Assembly: GCF_003590835.1 (NCBI RefSeq)
Contig: NZ_QYUQ01000002.1
Coordinates: 2,356,001-2,420,000, forward strand
Direction of reading: 5' to 3'
DNA from: Noviherbaspirillum sedimenti
Lineage (GTDB): Bacteria > Pseudomonadota > Gammaproteobacteria > Burkholderiales > Burkholderiaceae_D
DNA length: 64,000 nucleotides
Below the pieces are notes generated by a model, which made no database searches, was not told the DNA's origin, and saw only the letters and a list, made by a program, of their open reading frames with translations. Each line of letters starts with the position of its first letter. The stretch's first letter is position 1. The position numbers and the translations under genes were made by a program. Positions 1 to 9,007 of this stretch are shown here, in pieces.

Positions 1-1
1 C

Positions 2-82
2 GAAAAACTTGCCCCTACGCTGCAAGCGAAGTATGAGCAATCACGTTCTGATTCGGCAAACAAAGGTTATGTTCCAAATTGA
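2..82 (+). CDS. C-terminal end of an unidentified gene (partial)
   Basis: One reading frame is open from the left window edge to a TGA at 80-82 and gives 26 residues that end in GYVPN. The composition is hydrophilic (Glu, Lys, Gln, Ser) with no recognisable motif. It may be the tail of a gene that starts outside the window. Chance openness over 26 codons cannot be excluded, so no function is proposed. Confidence 0.25.
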   Translation, partial: EKLAPTLQAKYEQSRSDSANKGYVPN

Positions 83-384
83 CCGGCATCCTTGCCTTAC
101 CCGACTGGACGATTAACCGCAGCCCGATAAATAAAGCGGCTTAGGGCTGGCTTGGTGGGCATCCCTTGCTCCCCAATTGGAATGCATCTATTGCAACATT
201 GCATTAAAGTATTTGTATATACGACCGTTGGTGATGTATAGTTCGACGTCCACCAATTTTTGCCTAAAATGTTTCTTATTCGCAATAGTGTGATTGTTTT
301 CCGCTGAATCTTCTCAAGCATCGTAGAACTACGCGTTGCAATATGTCCAAAGAATAAATATATTTGTATATACAAAGTGAACCA
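83..384. other. Intergenic region with a repeated operator-like motif
   Basis: No convincing gene is seen on either strand. The 13-mer TATTTGTATATAC occurs twice in direct orientation, at 210-222 and 361-373. The second copy is part of a perfect palindrome next to the toxin start. The region probably holds the promoter of the toxin-antitoxin operon. Confidence 0.5.
363..376. promoter_or_regulatory. Perfect 14-bp palindrome, candidate antitoxin operator
   Basis: TTTGTATATACAAA is identical to its reverse complement and ends 8 bp before the preferred toxin start at 385. A near copy, TTTGTATATACGA, lies at 212-224. Many type II toxin-antitoxin operons are autorepressed by ribbon-helix-helix antitoxins that bind short palindromes in this position. 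The downstream antitoxin looks like that class, so an operator role is a reasonable inference. Confidence 0.45.
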
Positions 385-672
385 ATGAGACCGATCATTA
401 TCTCATCAAGAATAGATGGCAAACTAGACGCCAAGCACACAGTAACCCCCGACGAAGTTGACCAATGCTTTGATAACAAATGCGGCGTCAACCTTATTGA
501 TGATAGGGAAAACAATCGAACAGACCCGCCTACCTTGTGGTTTATTGCCGAAACCAATAGAGGACGGTTACTCAAAATTATTTATGTTTATCGCGACGGA
601 AACATTTATTTGAAGTCGGCTTATGAGCCAGGCCAAGTAGAAATAGATATATACGAGCGCGAAGGTAAATGA
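385..672 (+). CDS. Small BrnT-like putative toxin
   Basis: A 95-residue protein starting MRPIIISSR. It contains a central PPTLWFIAETNRGR segment followed by alternating hydrophobic strands (LKIIYVY, IYLKSAY). This pattern matches a family of small proteins often labelled ADP-ribosyl-(dinitrogen reductase) hydrolase in databases. They sit before CopG/RHH-type genes and resemble BrnT-like toxins; that label is probably a misannotation. An upstream in-frame ATG at 364 would add seven residues, but it lies inside the palindrome, so the ATG at 385 is preferred. The antitoxin gene follows after 23 bp with its own Shine-Dalgarno sequence. Toxicity and mechanism are inferred only from family likeness and gene order. 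Confidence 0.6.
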   Translation: MRPIIISSRIDGKLDAKHTVTPDEVDQCFDNKCGVNLIDDRENNRTDPPTLWFIAETNRGRLLKIIYVYRDGNIYLKSAYEPGQVEIDIYEREGK

Positions 673-695
673 AGGCTATTTAACTGGAGAGAGTA

Positions 696-1040
696 ATGAA
701 AAATACGGCAAAAATCGAAGGCACAGCAGAGGCTTGGGAGTCTGGCGAGCTTGGCCGAGATCCCGCACATGCCAAGCGCGCACCCAAAGAGATTGAGCAG
801 CAAGTTGATGATGCCCTTTGTCTGCAAGCAATTTCAATTCGGTTGAATAAAGAGTTGATTGAAGACTTTAAATTTATAGCTAAGCACCATGGCATTGGCT
901 ACCAACCACTGATGCGTGATGCACTGAAGCGCTTTGCTGACGCCGAATATAAGCGGATCGCCATTCAGCTGGCCAACGAGAAGGCCGCCGAAGAAAAAGA
1001 GCGCGAAGCTAGTAGGCAAGAACATAAATTGGCAGCATAG
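696..1040 (+). CDS. Ribbon-helix-helix (CopG/BrnA-like) putative antitoxin
   Basis: A 114-residue protein with a good ribosome binding site (ggagaga) 5 bp before the ATG. Residues 50-90 read as a short beta strand with the SIRLNKEL motif, then two helices (LIEDFKFIAKHHG, YQPLMRDALKRFAD), as in ribbon-helix-helix antitoxins that regulate their own operon. The C-terminus is a charged helix rich in Lys, Glu and Arg. The N-terminal 40 residues are charged and could wrap the toxin. It is the last gene of the operon and is followed by a hairpin terminator. Confidence 0.65.
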   Translation: MKNTAKIEGTAEAWESGELGRDPAHAKRAPKEIEQQVDDALCLQAISIRLNKELIEDFKFIAKHHGIGYQPLMRDALKRFADAEYKRIAIQLANEKAAEEKEREASRQEHKLAA

Positions 1041-1058
1041 GCCTCCCCATGAGTACAT

Positions 1059-1081
1059 AAAACCCGCTCCGGCGGGTTTTG
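1059..1081. terminator. Rho-independent terminator, probably bidirectional
   Basis: A stem of AAACCCGC and GCGGGTTT around a short TCCG loop, flanked by A-rich sequence on the left and Ts on the right. It lies between the end of the antitoxin gene and the convergent gene at 1099-1782, so it can serve both strands. Confidence 0.8.
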
Positions 1082-1098
1082 CCACGCCAATCCAACGC

Positions 1099-1782
1099 TC
1101 ATTCGCCGGCAGACAAGCTCACCTCGGCGCCCGCCGTCATGATGCCAGCGCCACCCTGCCCCGCTTCCACAGCATCCGCACGCGCCGGCGCCCCGGCCGC
1201 CTGCGCCACGGCAGCGGCGCGCAATGCGGCCAGGCGATCCTGCTCCTGATACTGGCCATCCATATGCATCCAGGTGGCGATGCCCATCATGATCCCGGCA
1301 AAGATCGACCACGGCCCGGGCGCCGCGAACAGCACCATCAGATTATTCACTGCGGCGCCACCCCACACTGCCGAGCCCGCCTTCATCGCCGTGCGCTTTT
1401 CCTCTTCCGGCAGGGTCTCGGCAAACTTGATCAGGCCGATTTTCAGGCCAGTCATGGCTACCAGGCCGAGCGGCGAAGACAGCAGAGGATTCATCTCGAT
1501 GGCGCCGCCAGCAGTCAGCGCCACGCCTGTCGTCAGACCATCAGCCAGCGCCGCCGTGATGGCATTGTCCGCGCCATCCATATCCTCCGCGGTGCGGCTG
1601 CGCGTCACGCCGTCCACGCCTACCGTTGTGCTCATTGCGTCAAACGCAACGGTGCCGGCACCAGGTTGATCAGGCCAGGGAGCCACCGCCTGGCCGTAGC
1701 CGTTCAGGGAGCACGTCCACAAGCACAGTGCAGCCATCTTCACCAACCAGAAACTGCTGCGCGTCCGCGATGAATTTGCCAT
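1099..1782 (-). CDS. Small membrane protein with a DUF5658-like motif
   Basis: A 227-residue protein with an N-terminal hydrophobic segment (about residues 10-28). A second region follows the pattern D-x3-T-x9-G-x3-E-x-NPLL (around residues 85-110), then two hydrophobic helices. This Asp/Thr/Glu-Asn-Pro pattern resembles DUF5658-type small membrane proteins of unknown function. A start 12 bp upstream (1794) is possible. The ATG at 1782 is preferred because an eight-G run lies just before it and acts as a strong Shine-Dalgarno sequence. The tail is Ala/Gly-rich and low in complexity. No role can be assigned. Confidence 0.55.
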   Translation of the reverse strand: MANSSRTRSSFWLVKMAALCLWTCSLNGYGQAVAPWPDQPGAGTVAFDAMSTTVGVDGVTRSRTAEDMDGADNAITAALADGLTTGVALTAGGAIEMNPLLSSPLGLVAMTGLKIGLIKFAETLPEEEKRTAMKAGSAVWGGAAVNNLMVLFAAPGPWSIFAGIMMGIATWMHMDGQYQEQDRLAALRAAAVAQAAGAPARADAVEAGQGGAGIMTAGAEVSLSAGE

Positions 1783-2106
1783 TTCCCCCCCCATGTGCCG
1801 CTGGTGAACCAGGAACCGACAGACAAGGCATGCAAGCCAGTCTTGTCATGTCCTTAGGGTAAGGATTGCGGCGAGGAGGGAGGTTGATCGCGCCTAAGTG
1901 ATTTCCCGTTGGGATCGATGCAGATCAAACGATGTTGACGACATTGTTAAAATAATAAAACACCTGAAAAAATCAGTAGATTTTTGTGGTTTTTTCTGAA
2001 CACCATGGCAACTAATCATGTATTATTAAAATAATGCAATATTTATGTACTACAATTTCCTAAGCTGTATTTTTTGCATCCGCCGTTAATAAGAAAGGGT
2101 TTTCCC
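1783..2106. other. AT-rich intergenic region
   Basis: No gene is seen. The region separates two divergent genes and becomes AT-rich from about 1920. It must hold promoters for both sides, but no pair of -10/-35 hexamers is good enough to call. A purine-rich ribosome binding site (aagaaaggg) lies just before 2107. Confidence 0.5.
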
Positions 2107-2430
2107 ATGAAAAAACTGTTCGTAGCTCTCACCCTGTTGAGCGCATTCTCCGGCCAAGTCCTGGCTCAAGCTGCTGCCGCTTCTGCTGCTGGCGCTCCGG
2201 CTGCACCTGCGGCTGCTACTGCAGCAGCTGCACCTGCTGCTGGCGCTGCTACTGCGGCAGCTGCTCCTGCTGCTGCAGGCGCTGCTGCCGCTGGCGCCGC
2301 TGCTGGCGCTGGCGCTATCGCCGGTGTCTCGCTCGGCGCAATTGCGGCAGGTGTCGCTGCCGCTGGCGTGCTGGCTGCTGTCGCCAGCAACGAAGGCACC
2401 ACCAGCCACTCCACTACCACACACCACTAA
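2107..2430 (+). CDS. Alanine-rich low-complexity secreted protein
   Basis: A 107-residue protein starting MKKLFVALTLL, with a clear Sec signal peptide (cleavage likely after residue 20-23, near VLAQA). The rest is Ala with Gly and Pro in imperfect short repeats, then a glycine-spaced hydrophobic stretch (GVSLGAIAAGVAAAGVL) and a Ser/Thr/His tail. The start at 2107 follows AAGAAAGGG, while the longer reading from 2074 lacks this. The frame is supported by the signal peptide and by the terminator directly downstream. The function is unknown. Its position before polysaccharide genes hints at a cell-surface role but does not prove it. Confidence 0.6.
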   Translation: MKKLFVALTLLSAFSGQVLAQAAAASAAGAPAAPAAATAAAAPAAGAATAAAAPAAAGAAAAGAAAGAGAIAGVSLGAIAAGVAAAGVLAAVASNEGTTSHSTTTHH

Positions 2431-2482
2431 TCCAGTGACGTGACAGGATACAGTCGGCAAAGCGCCGGCGTAGATTGATGCG

Positions 2483-2508
2483 AAGCGACCTTTAGGGGTC
2501 GCTTTTTT
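2483..2508 (+). terminator. Rho-independent terminator
   Basis: The stem AAGCGACC / GGTCGCTT is followed by a run of six Ts. It lies about 50 bp after the stop of the alanine-rich protein. Confidence 0.85.
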
Positions 2509-2986
2509 CATGCGCCCCTTCGCAACTTGGCATTTAACAATTCTTAACACCATTACCTCAAACAAGCACTCTTGCAAAGTTATAGTGCGGTAACATCCCG
2601 GGATTATATTTACTTAATTAACCAGACATATTTGCAAAAAGTAAATATAAATTCCTATGGAAAATGTCGTCGTCGGCTAAAATTAACTAATACCAACGCA
2701 ATTCCCTGCGACATCGCGGCTGAATGCGAAAATGTATTGTTAAATTCAAATACAGCGCACAGAACAAAAAACAAGTAATAACCGATAAAGATGTGAGCTT
2801 CATGAAGTTTTTGCGCTGTTATTTTCCTACTCGGCATTTGTCAATTTCCTGGTTGTACAGCTGCGCAATTTCCATTATTCCAACGAAAACCCCCGAAAAA
2901 ATCTTTCTAGCCGATGCTGTAAGTGCGTCGCCATGCACGACGAATGCGCTTGCCAAAGTTCAGAATTACCAAATCTTCCGTAAAAA
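2509..2986. other. Non-coding AT-rich leader of galU
   Basis: About 480 bp with no supported gene. Short open frames here have no ribosome binding sites or recognisable sequence. The region is AT-rich compared with galU and probably contains the promoter of the polysaccharide precursor genes. Confidence 0.5.
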
Positions 2987-3859
2987 ATGACTAATCCCCT
3001 CATCCGAAAAGCCGTATTTCCAATTGCAGGACTCGGCACCCGTTTTCTACCTGCCACCAAGGCCTCGCCCAAAGAAATGCTGCCCGTGGTCGACAAACCG
3101 CTGATCCAGTATGCAGTGGAAGAAGCCTACGCCGCCGGCATCCGCCAGATGATTTTTGTGACGGGCCGCACCAAACGCAGCGTGGAAGATCATTTCGATA
3201 CGGCCTACGAATTGGAAAATGAGTTGGAGGCGGCGGGCAAGCAAGAATTATTGACGCTGGCGCGCTCGATTGCGCCGGACGACATGAGCTGCGTATACGT
3301 ACGCCAGCCCCGCGCATTCGGCCTGGGGCACGCGGTACTGTGCGCCAAGGAATTGGTCGGCGCAGAGCCATTCGCTGTATTGCTGGCCGATGACCTGATG
3401 GTGGGAGAGCCACCCGTGATGGCGCAAATGGTGCAGCAGTTTTCCGAATGGCGCGCCAGCGTGCTGGCCGTGCAAGATGTGCCGCGCGAGCACACCCGCC
3501 GCTACGGCATTGTGTCTGGTCAGCCGGTGACCGAGAACCTGCTAGATGTATCAGGCATCGTAGAGAAGCCTGCTCCCGAGGTGGCCCCGACTACACTGGC
3601 AGTGGCAGGCAGATACATTCTTACGCACGGCATCTTCACTGAACTGGAAAACCTGCCACGCGGCGTTGGCGGTGAAATTCAATTAACCGATGGCATTGCG
3701 CAGTTGCTGCGGCGCGAAAAAGTATTTGCTTACCGCTACCAAGGCACGCGTTATGACTGCGGCAGCAAACTTGGCTTTTTGCAAGCGACGGTAGATCTGG
3801 GTGAGCACCACAAGGAAATCGGCAAGGAATTCGCGACGTGGTTACAAGAGAGAACGTGA
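2987..3859 (+). CDS. galU: UTP-glucose-1-phosphate uridylyltransferase
   Basis: A 290-residue protein of the bacterial GalU length. It forms UDP-glucose from UTP and glucose-1-phosphate in the cytoplasm, for polysaccharide precursors. The nucleotide-binding signature [12 protein letters not shown] is at residues 15-26, followed by the [10 protein letters not shown] motif (29-38), a metal-binding LLADD (132-136) and the C-terminal RYDCGSKLG block near residue 255. A second, internally deleted galU lies at 7540-8000, so this is the functional copy. pgi follows after about 50 bp on the same strand, suggesting a precursor operon. Confidence 0.95.
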   Translation: MTNPLIRKAVFPIAGLGTRFLPATKASPKEMLPVVDKPLIQYAVEEAYAAGIRQMIFVTGRTKRSVEDHFDTAYELENELEAAGKQELLTLARSIAPDDMSCVYVRQPRAFGLGHAVLCAKELVGAEPFAVLLADDLMVGEPPVMAQMVQQFSEWRASVLAVQDVPREHTRRYGIVSGQPVTENLLDVSGIVEKPAPEVAPTTLAVAGRYILTHGIFTELENLPRGVGGEIQLTDGIAQLLRREKVFAYRYQGTRYDCGSKLGFLQATVDLGEHHKEIGKEFATWLQERT

Positions 3860-3910
3860 GCGGTCGGCATAAGTCAATTCATGCGAAACTGCAATAAACA
3901 ATAATGATTT

Positions 3911-5470
3911 ATGGACACGGAAAAAAATGTTGCGTGGCAATCCGTTGCCAAGTTGGCCGAATATTATGCCAAGGCTTTTGATCTACGCAGCGCGTTCAAC
4001 AAGACGCCCCAGCGCTTTGAAGAGCTAAGCATATCAGCCCCCCATGTGCGGGCCGATTTGTCAAAAAATCTTTGGGATAGGGAGGTGCTAGCGAAGCTCT
4101 TGAACCTTGCCGAGCACGCTGGCCTGAATGAGCGCCGCACCGCGCTGCTGGCGGGCGACATTGTCAATCCGACTGAAAAGCGTCCGGCACTCCATGCCTG
4201 GTTGCGCACCCGTTTCAGCGGCATTGCAACGAACACTGCGCAGGAATCCGATGAACGATTGCAGGGTCTGCAAGACATGCTTGTCTTGGCAGAGTCCATA
4301 CGCGCCAACCCGGCCATTGAAAATATTGTTCACATCGGCATTGGAGGCTCTGGTCTGGGCCCCGAAATGGCAGTGCAGGCATTGCAGCCGCATCACAGCT
4401 GCGGTCAACGTCTGCATTTTGTCGGCAACCTGGATGGACACGACCTGCACCAAACGCTGCAAGGCTTGACGCCAGAGCGCACCCTGTTTGTAGTGGCGTC
4501 GAAGTCCTGGTCCACAGTTGAAACATTGCGCAATGCGCGCTCGGCCTGGGACTGGTTTCATGCCCAGGGTGGCGTGAACGCGGGCCCGCATTTCGTTGCG
4601 GTTACTGCCAAGCCGGAACTGGCCACCGCCATGGGCATGGGTCGGATACTGCACATGCCAGAGGGCGTTGGCGGCCGCTACTCCCTCTGGTCCGCCATCG
4701 GTTTGCCATTGGCAGTGGCCATAGGCGCGGGAGGCTTTGCCGAACTGCTACGCGGTGCCGCGGCCATGGACGCGCATTTTACGGATGCCCCGCTGCAGGC
4801 CAACCTGCCGGTCTGGTTGGGGCTGCTGGATGTGTGGAACAGCAGCTTCTTGCAGCTGGCTAGCCGTTGCCTGGTGCCATACCACCACGGCCTGCGCCGG
4901 CTGCCAGCCTACTTGCAGCAACTGGAAATGGAAAGCAATGGCAAGCGCGTACATGCAAACGGAACGGCACTGGACTACCCCACCACTGCTGCCCTCTGGG
5001 GCGAGGTGGGCAGCAACAGTCAACACGCGTTCTTTCAGTGGCTGCACCAAGGCACCCAGCGCATATCGACGGAATTTGTGCTGGTGCGACGCCCCGCTCA
5101 CTGCCTCGAAGGCCACCACGACACCTTGCTGGCCAACGGTCTGGCGCAAGCCCAGGCACTTATGGCAGGTGCCGAGGCCGGTGTTGGCCAGTTGCCCGGC
5201 CACCAAGACTTTCCCGGCAACCGCCCAAGCACCGTACTGCTGCTCGACGAACTGAGCCCGACTGCGCTGGGTGCCTTACTGGCATTGTACGAACACCGCG
5301 TGTTTGTGGCCGGCGTAGTTTGGGGTATCAACAGCTTTGACCAATGGGGCGTTGAGCTAGGGAAGACCTTGGCCAAGAACCTTCAGCAGCGTCTAGCCAC
5401 AGGCAATACTTCCGGCCTGGACGGCTCCACCGCTGGCCTTTTACATTGGATATGCGAAACCCAATGCTGA
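3911..5470 (+). CDS. pgi: Glucose-6-phosphate isomerase
   Basis: A 519-residue phosphoglucose isomerase that interconverts glucose-6-P and fructose-6-P. It links central metabolism with the GalU (glucose) and ManC (mannose) precursor routes in this locus. Both family signatures are visible: VGGRYSLWSAIG near residue 255 and the C-terminal FDQWGVELGK near residue 476. The conserved EGHHDTLLAN block lies around residue 398. Full length with no interruption. Confidence 0.95.
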   Translation: MDTEKNVAWQSVAKLAEYYAKAFDLRSAFNKTPQRFEELSISAPHVRADLSKNLWDREVLAKLLNLAEHAGLNERRTALLAGDIVNPTEKRPALHAWLRTRFSGIATNTAQESDERLQGLQDMLVLAESIRANPAIENIVHIGIGGSGLGPEMAVQALQPHHSCGQRLHFVGNLDGHDLHQTLQGLTPERTLFVVASKSWSTVETLRNARSAWDWFHAQGGVNAGPHFVAVTAKPELATAMGMGRILHMPEGVGGRYSLWSAIGLPLAVAIGAGGFAELLRGAAAMDAHFTDAPLQANLPVWLGLLDVWNSSFLQLASRCLVPYHHGLRRLPAYLQQLEMESNGKRVHANGTALDYPTTAALWGEVGSNSQHAFFQWLHQGTQRISTEFVLVRRPAHCLEGHHDTLLANGLAQAQALMAGAEAGVGQLPGHQDFPGNRPSTVLLLDELSPTALGALLALYEHRVFVAGVVWGINSFDQWGVELGKTLAKNLQQRLATGNTSGLDGSTAGLLHWICETQC

Positions 5471-5496
5471 GTATCTTATATCAACGGCGATACCGA

Positions 5497-5679
5497 TTAC
5501 AGGTGTTTATCAGCGTTGCTTTCGCTCCTGAAAGCCGGGCGCGTCATCAATTTATCTTCAATGAGTTCAGCAAACTTTTCATACTTCGCAAGAGTTTCTT
5601 GGACATCGCCATACCCTACCCAGTCGGTACTAAAACCCGCTTCATTCATCAAATTGAATAATTGCTGTCTGTTCATCAT
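5497..5679 (-). CDS. Small conserved-looking hypothetical protein
   Basis: A 60-residue frame starting MMNRQQLFNLMNEAGF. The first 45 residues have the look of short phage-type or regulator-type proteins of the pattern M-x-R-x2-L/I-x2-L/M-x-E-A-G-F followed by an acidic helix ending in LEKFAELI (here KYEKFAELIED). A weak AGAG precedes the start. It lies convergent to pgi and has no partner genes. The function is unknown and the call rests mainly on protein-like composition. Confidence 0.4.
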   Translation of the reverse strand: MMNRQQLFNLMNEAGFSTDWVGYGDVQETLAKYEKFAELIEDKLMTRPAFRSESNADKHL

Positions 5680-5980
5680 GGCAATCGCTCTAAAAATTAT
5701 TTAACGGCAATGTCGGAAGTTCCTCAGTTCGAACTTAAAACCGAACTGCCAAGCGGGTCATGCGTTTTCTCAAAAAACAACATTGTTTATCTAACGGATT
5801 TTTACAATTGTTGTTTTTTAAAACGGCATAAACAAATTATCATTGCCAAAAGGTTAAAATACCTGCTAACAGAAGCTGATTTTTAATACAATATTGTTTC
5901 AAATCAAGCTATTGCGTTTACATCTCGCGCAGTCGTCTTGTCACGGGGTTTAACTGCTGGAAAACATTTAAAGAATAAGC
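5680..5980. other. AT-rich intergenic region upstream of wbaP
   Basis: About 300 bp without a supported gene. It contains an imperfect AT-rich inverted repeat with arms at 5772-5786 and 5804-5819 (AAAAAACAACATTGT against ACAATTGTTGTTTTTT), which could form a stem-loop ending in Ts. Whether this is a terminator or a regulatory palindrome cannot be decided by eye. The wbaP promoter is probably here. Confidence 0.45.
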
Positions 5981-7468
5981 ATGAAGCTGGTTGAAAATAT
6001 CGTAGTGACCAAATCCCCATGGTACTTCGGAAAAGAATGTGAAAAATGGATTCTGGTAGGCCTCGATGCACTCGCCCTGCTTGCAACTTTTTACCTGACG
6101 GCCGTCATCACTTCGCTATTCAAGGCACAAGCCATCACCGGCATTTTTCCAGCACCGATGCTGCAAAGCGACTACCAGCGCGTGGAAGGGCAGTTCGCGT
6201 TGATCCTGTTATCGATCATCGCTTTCTGGACCAAGGGCCATTACTGGAAGCGCCGGCCCTTCTGGAATGAACTTCGTGAAGTCCTCAAGATTTTTTTAAT
6301 CATCGGGCTCGTCGAATCCGCGCTGGTGCTGTTTGCGGAATGGCCGCTCTCCCGCGCCGACATCCTACTGAAATGGCTGCTTGCCCCTGGCCTTCTGTTA
6401 ATCAGCCGCGGCCTGGCAAAACACACATTGACTGCCATGGGCGGCTGGGTCCGGCCGATGGTGATTATCGGCACTGGCAACAACCTGCTGGAAACCGCCA
6501 AGGCATTTGAAGACGAAGCGCTTATGGGGTACCGCTTGATTGCATTCCTGGTGCCGGAAGGTAAGGCCAAACCGGAGATTAATTACAAGGATAACGGCGG
6601 GCGCAGCATTCCGCTTATTTCGTTACCGCGCAAATTGCAGGCGACATTAACGCAGCTTGGCAACCCGCACGTCGTGCTCGCCCTGGAACAAGGTGAGATC
6701 AATGCGCGCCCGGAACTGGTCCAACAACTCAGCGACCTCGATCAAGACATGCAGATCGTGCCATCGCTGCGTGGCCTCCCCCTGTACGGCATGGAAGTCA
6801 ACCACTTCTTTAGCCATGAAATCCTGGTCCTGACGGTACGCAACAATCTAGCGCGCCGTGCCCCGCGCATTCTAAAACGCAGCTTCGACATCGCCGCTTC
6901 GCTGAGCCTGCTGATTATCGGCTCGCCACTGCTGCTCTGGATCGCGGTAAAGGTCGCGGCATCGGGCCGGCCAATTTTTTACGGTCATAAGCGCATCGGC
7001 CAGAATGGCAAGAGTTTTCCCTGCTACAAATTCCGTACCATGCAGACAAATGCGGCCGAACTCCTGAAGGAACTGCTGGAGCGCGACCCGGCAGCGAAAG
7101 CGGAGTGGGAACGTGACTTCAAGCTCAAAAACGATCCACGCGTCACCCCGATCGGTCACTTCCTCAGAAAAACCAGCCTGGACGAATTGCCGCAACTGTG
7201 GAATGTCCTGAAGGGAGAAATGAGCCTGGTTGGCCCGCGTCCGGTGGTGGATGCGGAACTGGAGCGCTACGGCAACCAGGTGGATCTATACCTGAAAGCC
7301 AAGCCCGGCATTACCGGCTTGTGGCAAATCAGCGGCAGAAACGACATCAGTTACGACTCCCGTGTCTACCTCGATGGATGGTATGTGAAGAACTGGTCCT
7401 GGTTCCACGATATCGTGATTTTGATCAGGACAGTCAAGGTAATCCTCAAACGGGATGGTGCTTACTAA
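5981..7468 (+). CDS. wbaP: Undecaprenyl-phosphate sugar-1-phosphate transferase (WbaP type)
   Basis: A 495-residue initiating glycosyltransferase of the polyprenyl glycosylphosphotransferase family. It transfers galactose- or glucose-1-phosphate from the UDP-sugar to undecaprenyl phosphate at the inner membrane and so starts the repeat unit. Four hydrophobic segments lie in the first 150 residues, then a cytoplasmic nucleotide-binding-like domain, a fifth membrane segment near 300 ([12 protein letters not shown]) and the catalytic domain. The latter contains KFRTM (about 350), [21 protein letters not shown] (about 398-418) and the [11 protein letters not shown] signature. The layout is that of WbaP rather than the shorter WecP/PglC type. 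Sugar specificity cannot be read from the sequence. Confidence 0.9.
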   Translation: MKLVENIVVTKSPWYFGKECEKWILVGLDALALLATFYLTAVITSLFKAQAITGIFPAPMLQSDYQRVEGQFALILLSIIAFWTKGHYWKRRPFWNELREVLKIFLIIGLVESALVLFAEWPLSRADILLKWLLAPGLLLISRGLAKHTLTAMGGWVRPMVIIGTGNNLLETAKAFEDEALMGYRLIAFLVPEGKAKPEINYKDNGGRSIPLISLPRKLQATLTQLGNPHVVLALEQGEINARPELVQQLSDLDQDMQIVPSLRGLPLYGMEVNHFFSHEILVLTVRNNLARRAPRILKRSFDIAASLSLLIIGSPLLLWIAVKVAASGRPIFYGHKRIGQNGKSFPCYKFRTMQTNAAELLKELLERDPAAKAEWERDFKLKNDPRVTPIGHFLRKTSLDELPQLWNVLKGEMSLVGPRPVVDAELERYGNQVDLYLKAKPGITGLWQISGRNDISYDSRVYLDGWYVKNWSWFHDIVILIRTVKVILKRDGAY

Positions 7469-7539
7469 ACGTGATCTTGTAGAAAATCCATCCCGCGCCA
7501 ACCAGGATATGTCTGGCCCACAGCAATTGAATCACGTTC

Positions 7540-8000
7540 ATGCAAAAGAAAATCACTAAAGCAGTGTTCCCGGTTGCCGGCCTCGGCACCCGCTTTTTAC
7601 CCGCGACAAAAGCCGTTCATATGGCGTCATCGATGGGTCCACAATCAGCGATCGCATCTTGAAACTCAATGGCATCGTCGAAAACCCAGCGCTGGAAGAT
7701 GCCCCCTCCAACATGGGCGTCGTCGGCCGCTATATTTTGTCGCGATCGATTTTCAAGCACCTGCACAACATACAGCTTGGTGCTGGCGGAGAACAACAAC
7801 TCACCGATGCAATTGCAACGATGATTGCTGAAGAAACGATTCTGGCGTATCAGTTTGATGGCATCCGATACGACTGCGGCAGCAAACAAGGCTACATTCA
7901 AGCCACCGTACAGTTTGCATTGAAACATCCAGAAGTTAAGGATGATTTCCAGAAATTTTTACAAACAATGAATGCATCTTGTCTTAACTTCTCCAGATGA
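7540..8000 (+). pseudogene. galU: galU copy with a large internal deletion
   Basis: The frame opens at ATG 7540 with MQKKITKAVFPVAG and [12 protein letters not shown], the exact start of a GalU protein. It then jumps at about 7612-7620 into a different frame that reads YGVIDGS, GIVENPALED and RYDCGSKQGY, the end of GalU. By comparison with the intact copy at 2987 about 146 codons are missing (residues 26-172) and the frame is shifted, so the original frame stops at about 7664. The catalytic core is lost. The last codons overlap the next gene by ATGA, showing that the copy was once translationally coupled to the glycosyltransferase. Confidence 0.9.
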
Positions 8001-9007
8001 TAGTCAAATTTGACCAAAGGTGGCTCGGGGCTCATGGCATTGGCAGGTTCTCACAAGAACTAGCTAATCGCGTGAAAGAGCTTTCCACAAATTCTCTTAA
8101 ACGCCTGTCTCCCACCAGCCCGTTCGATGTGTTTTATCTCACCTGGAAAATTGTAGCGGACCGCCGTTCGCTCTGGTTTTCTCCCGGTTACAATGCGCCT
8201 CTGTTTGGACTGAATAGATATATTTTTACCATTCACGACCTGAATCATATTGATCTTGCAGCCAACAGCAATCTATTGAAACGCTTGTATTATCAATGGG
8301 TGATGCGCCGTGCGTGCCGCAAGGCTGTCAAAGTGCTCACCGTTTCCGAATACTCCAGGCAGCGCATCATCCAATGGGCCAAAATGCCTGCCTCACAAGT
8401 CATCAATGTTGGTAACGGCGTTTCAACGAACTTTACTCCCGATGGTGAGCGCCATACGCCCGGCTATCGCTACCTGTTTTGCGTGGGAAATCGTAAAGCA
8501 CACAAAAATGAGCAAAGACTTCTGCGCGCGTTTGCTGCAGCAGATATAGCCTTGGATATTCGTCTTTTATTCACAGGACCAGAGGGTGGTGGATTGGCTG
8601 ACCTGGCACGTGAGCTTGGAGTAGAAGGAAGGGTTGTCTTTTTGGGCAAGGTAACTGAGGTGCAACTGCCATCTATTTATCGTAGCGCAATAGCCTTAGT
8701 ATTTCCGACGTTGTATGAGGGGTTTGGCCTTCCAGTGGTCGAAGCAATGGCATCCGGTACGCCGGTTGTTACGTCTAATGTGACCTCCTTGCCCGAGGTT
8801 GCTGGAGATGCTGCAATCCTGGTAGACCCACTGGATGAAGTTGCGATTGCGGATGGAATTAAACGTGTGGTGACTGATCAAGGTTTGCGGCAAGTGCTAA
8901 TCGAGCGAGGCATACAACAGGCTAAGCGGTTTTCTTGGGATGCTGTAGCACAAAGGGTAACCCAGGTTCTCGACGAAGAGATTACGACTTTGAGGCGGGC
9001 ACCATGA
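7997..9007 (+). CDS. Glycosyltransferase family 4 (GT-B fold)
   Basis: A 336-residue protein. The C-terminal half has the family signature [22 protein letters not shown] (around residue 236-257), including the E-x7-E motif that binds the donor nucleotide, and a preceding [11 protein letters not shown] segment. The N-terminus reads [18 protein letters not shown], as in retaining transferases that act on mannose or rhamnose donors. The start overlaps the galU remnant stop and the end overlaps the next transferase, both by ATGA, so it sits in a tightly coupled operon. Donor and acceptor are not determinable. Confidence 0.85.
   Translation: MIVKFDQRWLGAHGIGRFSQELANRVKELSTNSLKRLSPTSPFDVFYLTWKIVADRRSLWFSPGYNAPLFGLNRYIFTIHDLNHIDLAANSNLLKRLYYQWVMRRACRKAVKVLTVSEYSRQRIIQWAKMPASQVINVGNGVSTNFTPDGERHTPGYRYLFCVGNRKAHKNEQRLLRAFAAADIALDIRLLFTGPEGGGLADLARELGVEGRVVFLGKVTEVQLPSIYRSAIALVFPTLYEGFGLPVVEAMASGTPVVTSNVTSLPEVAGDAAILVDPLDEVAIADGIKRVVTDQGLRQVLIERGIQQAKRFSWDAVAQRVTQVLDEEITTLRRAP

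Noticed and set aside
2086..2577. 163-residue Ser/Cys-rich frame antisense to the alanine-rich protein
   Set aside because: Product of GCT/GCA repeats read backwards; no start signals.
7659..8000. Separate 113-residue gene beginning with TTG
   Set aside because: It is the C-terminal part of a deleted galU, with no start signal of its own.
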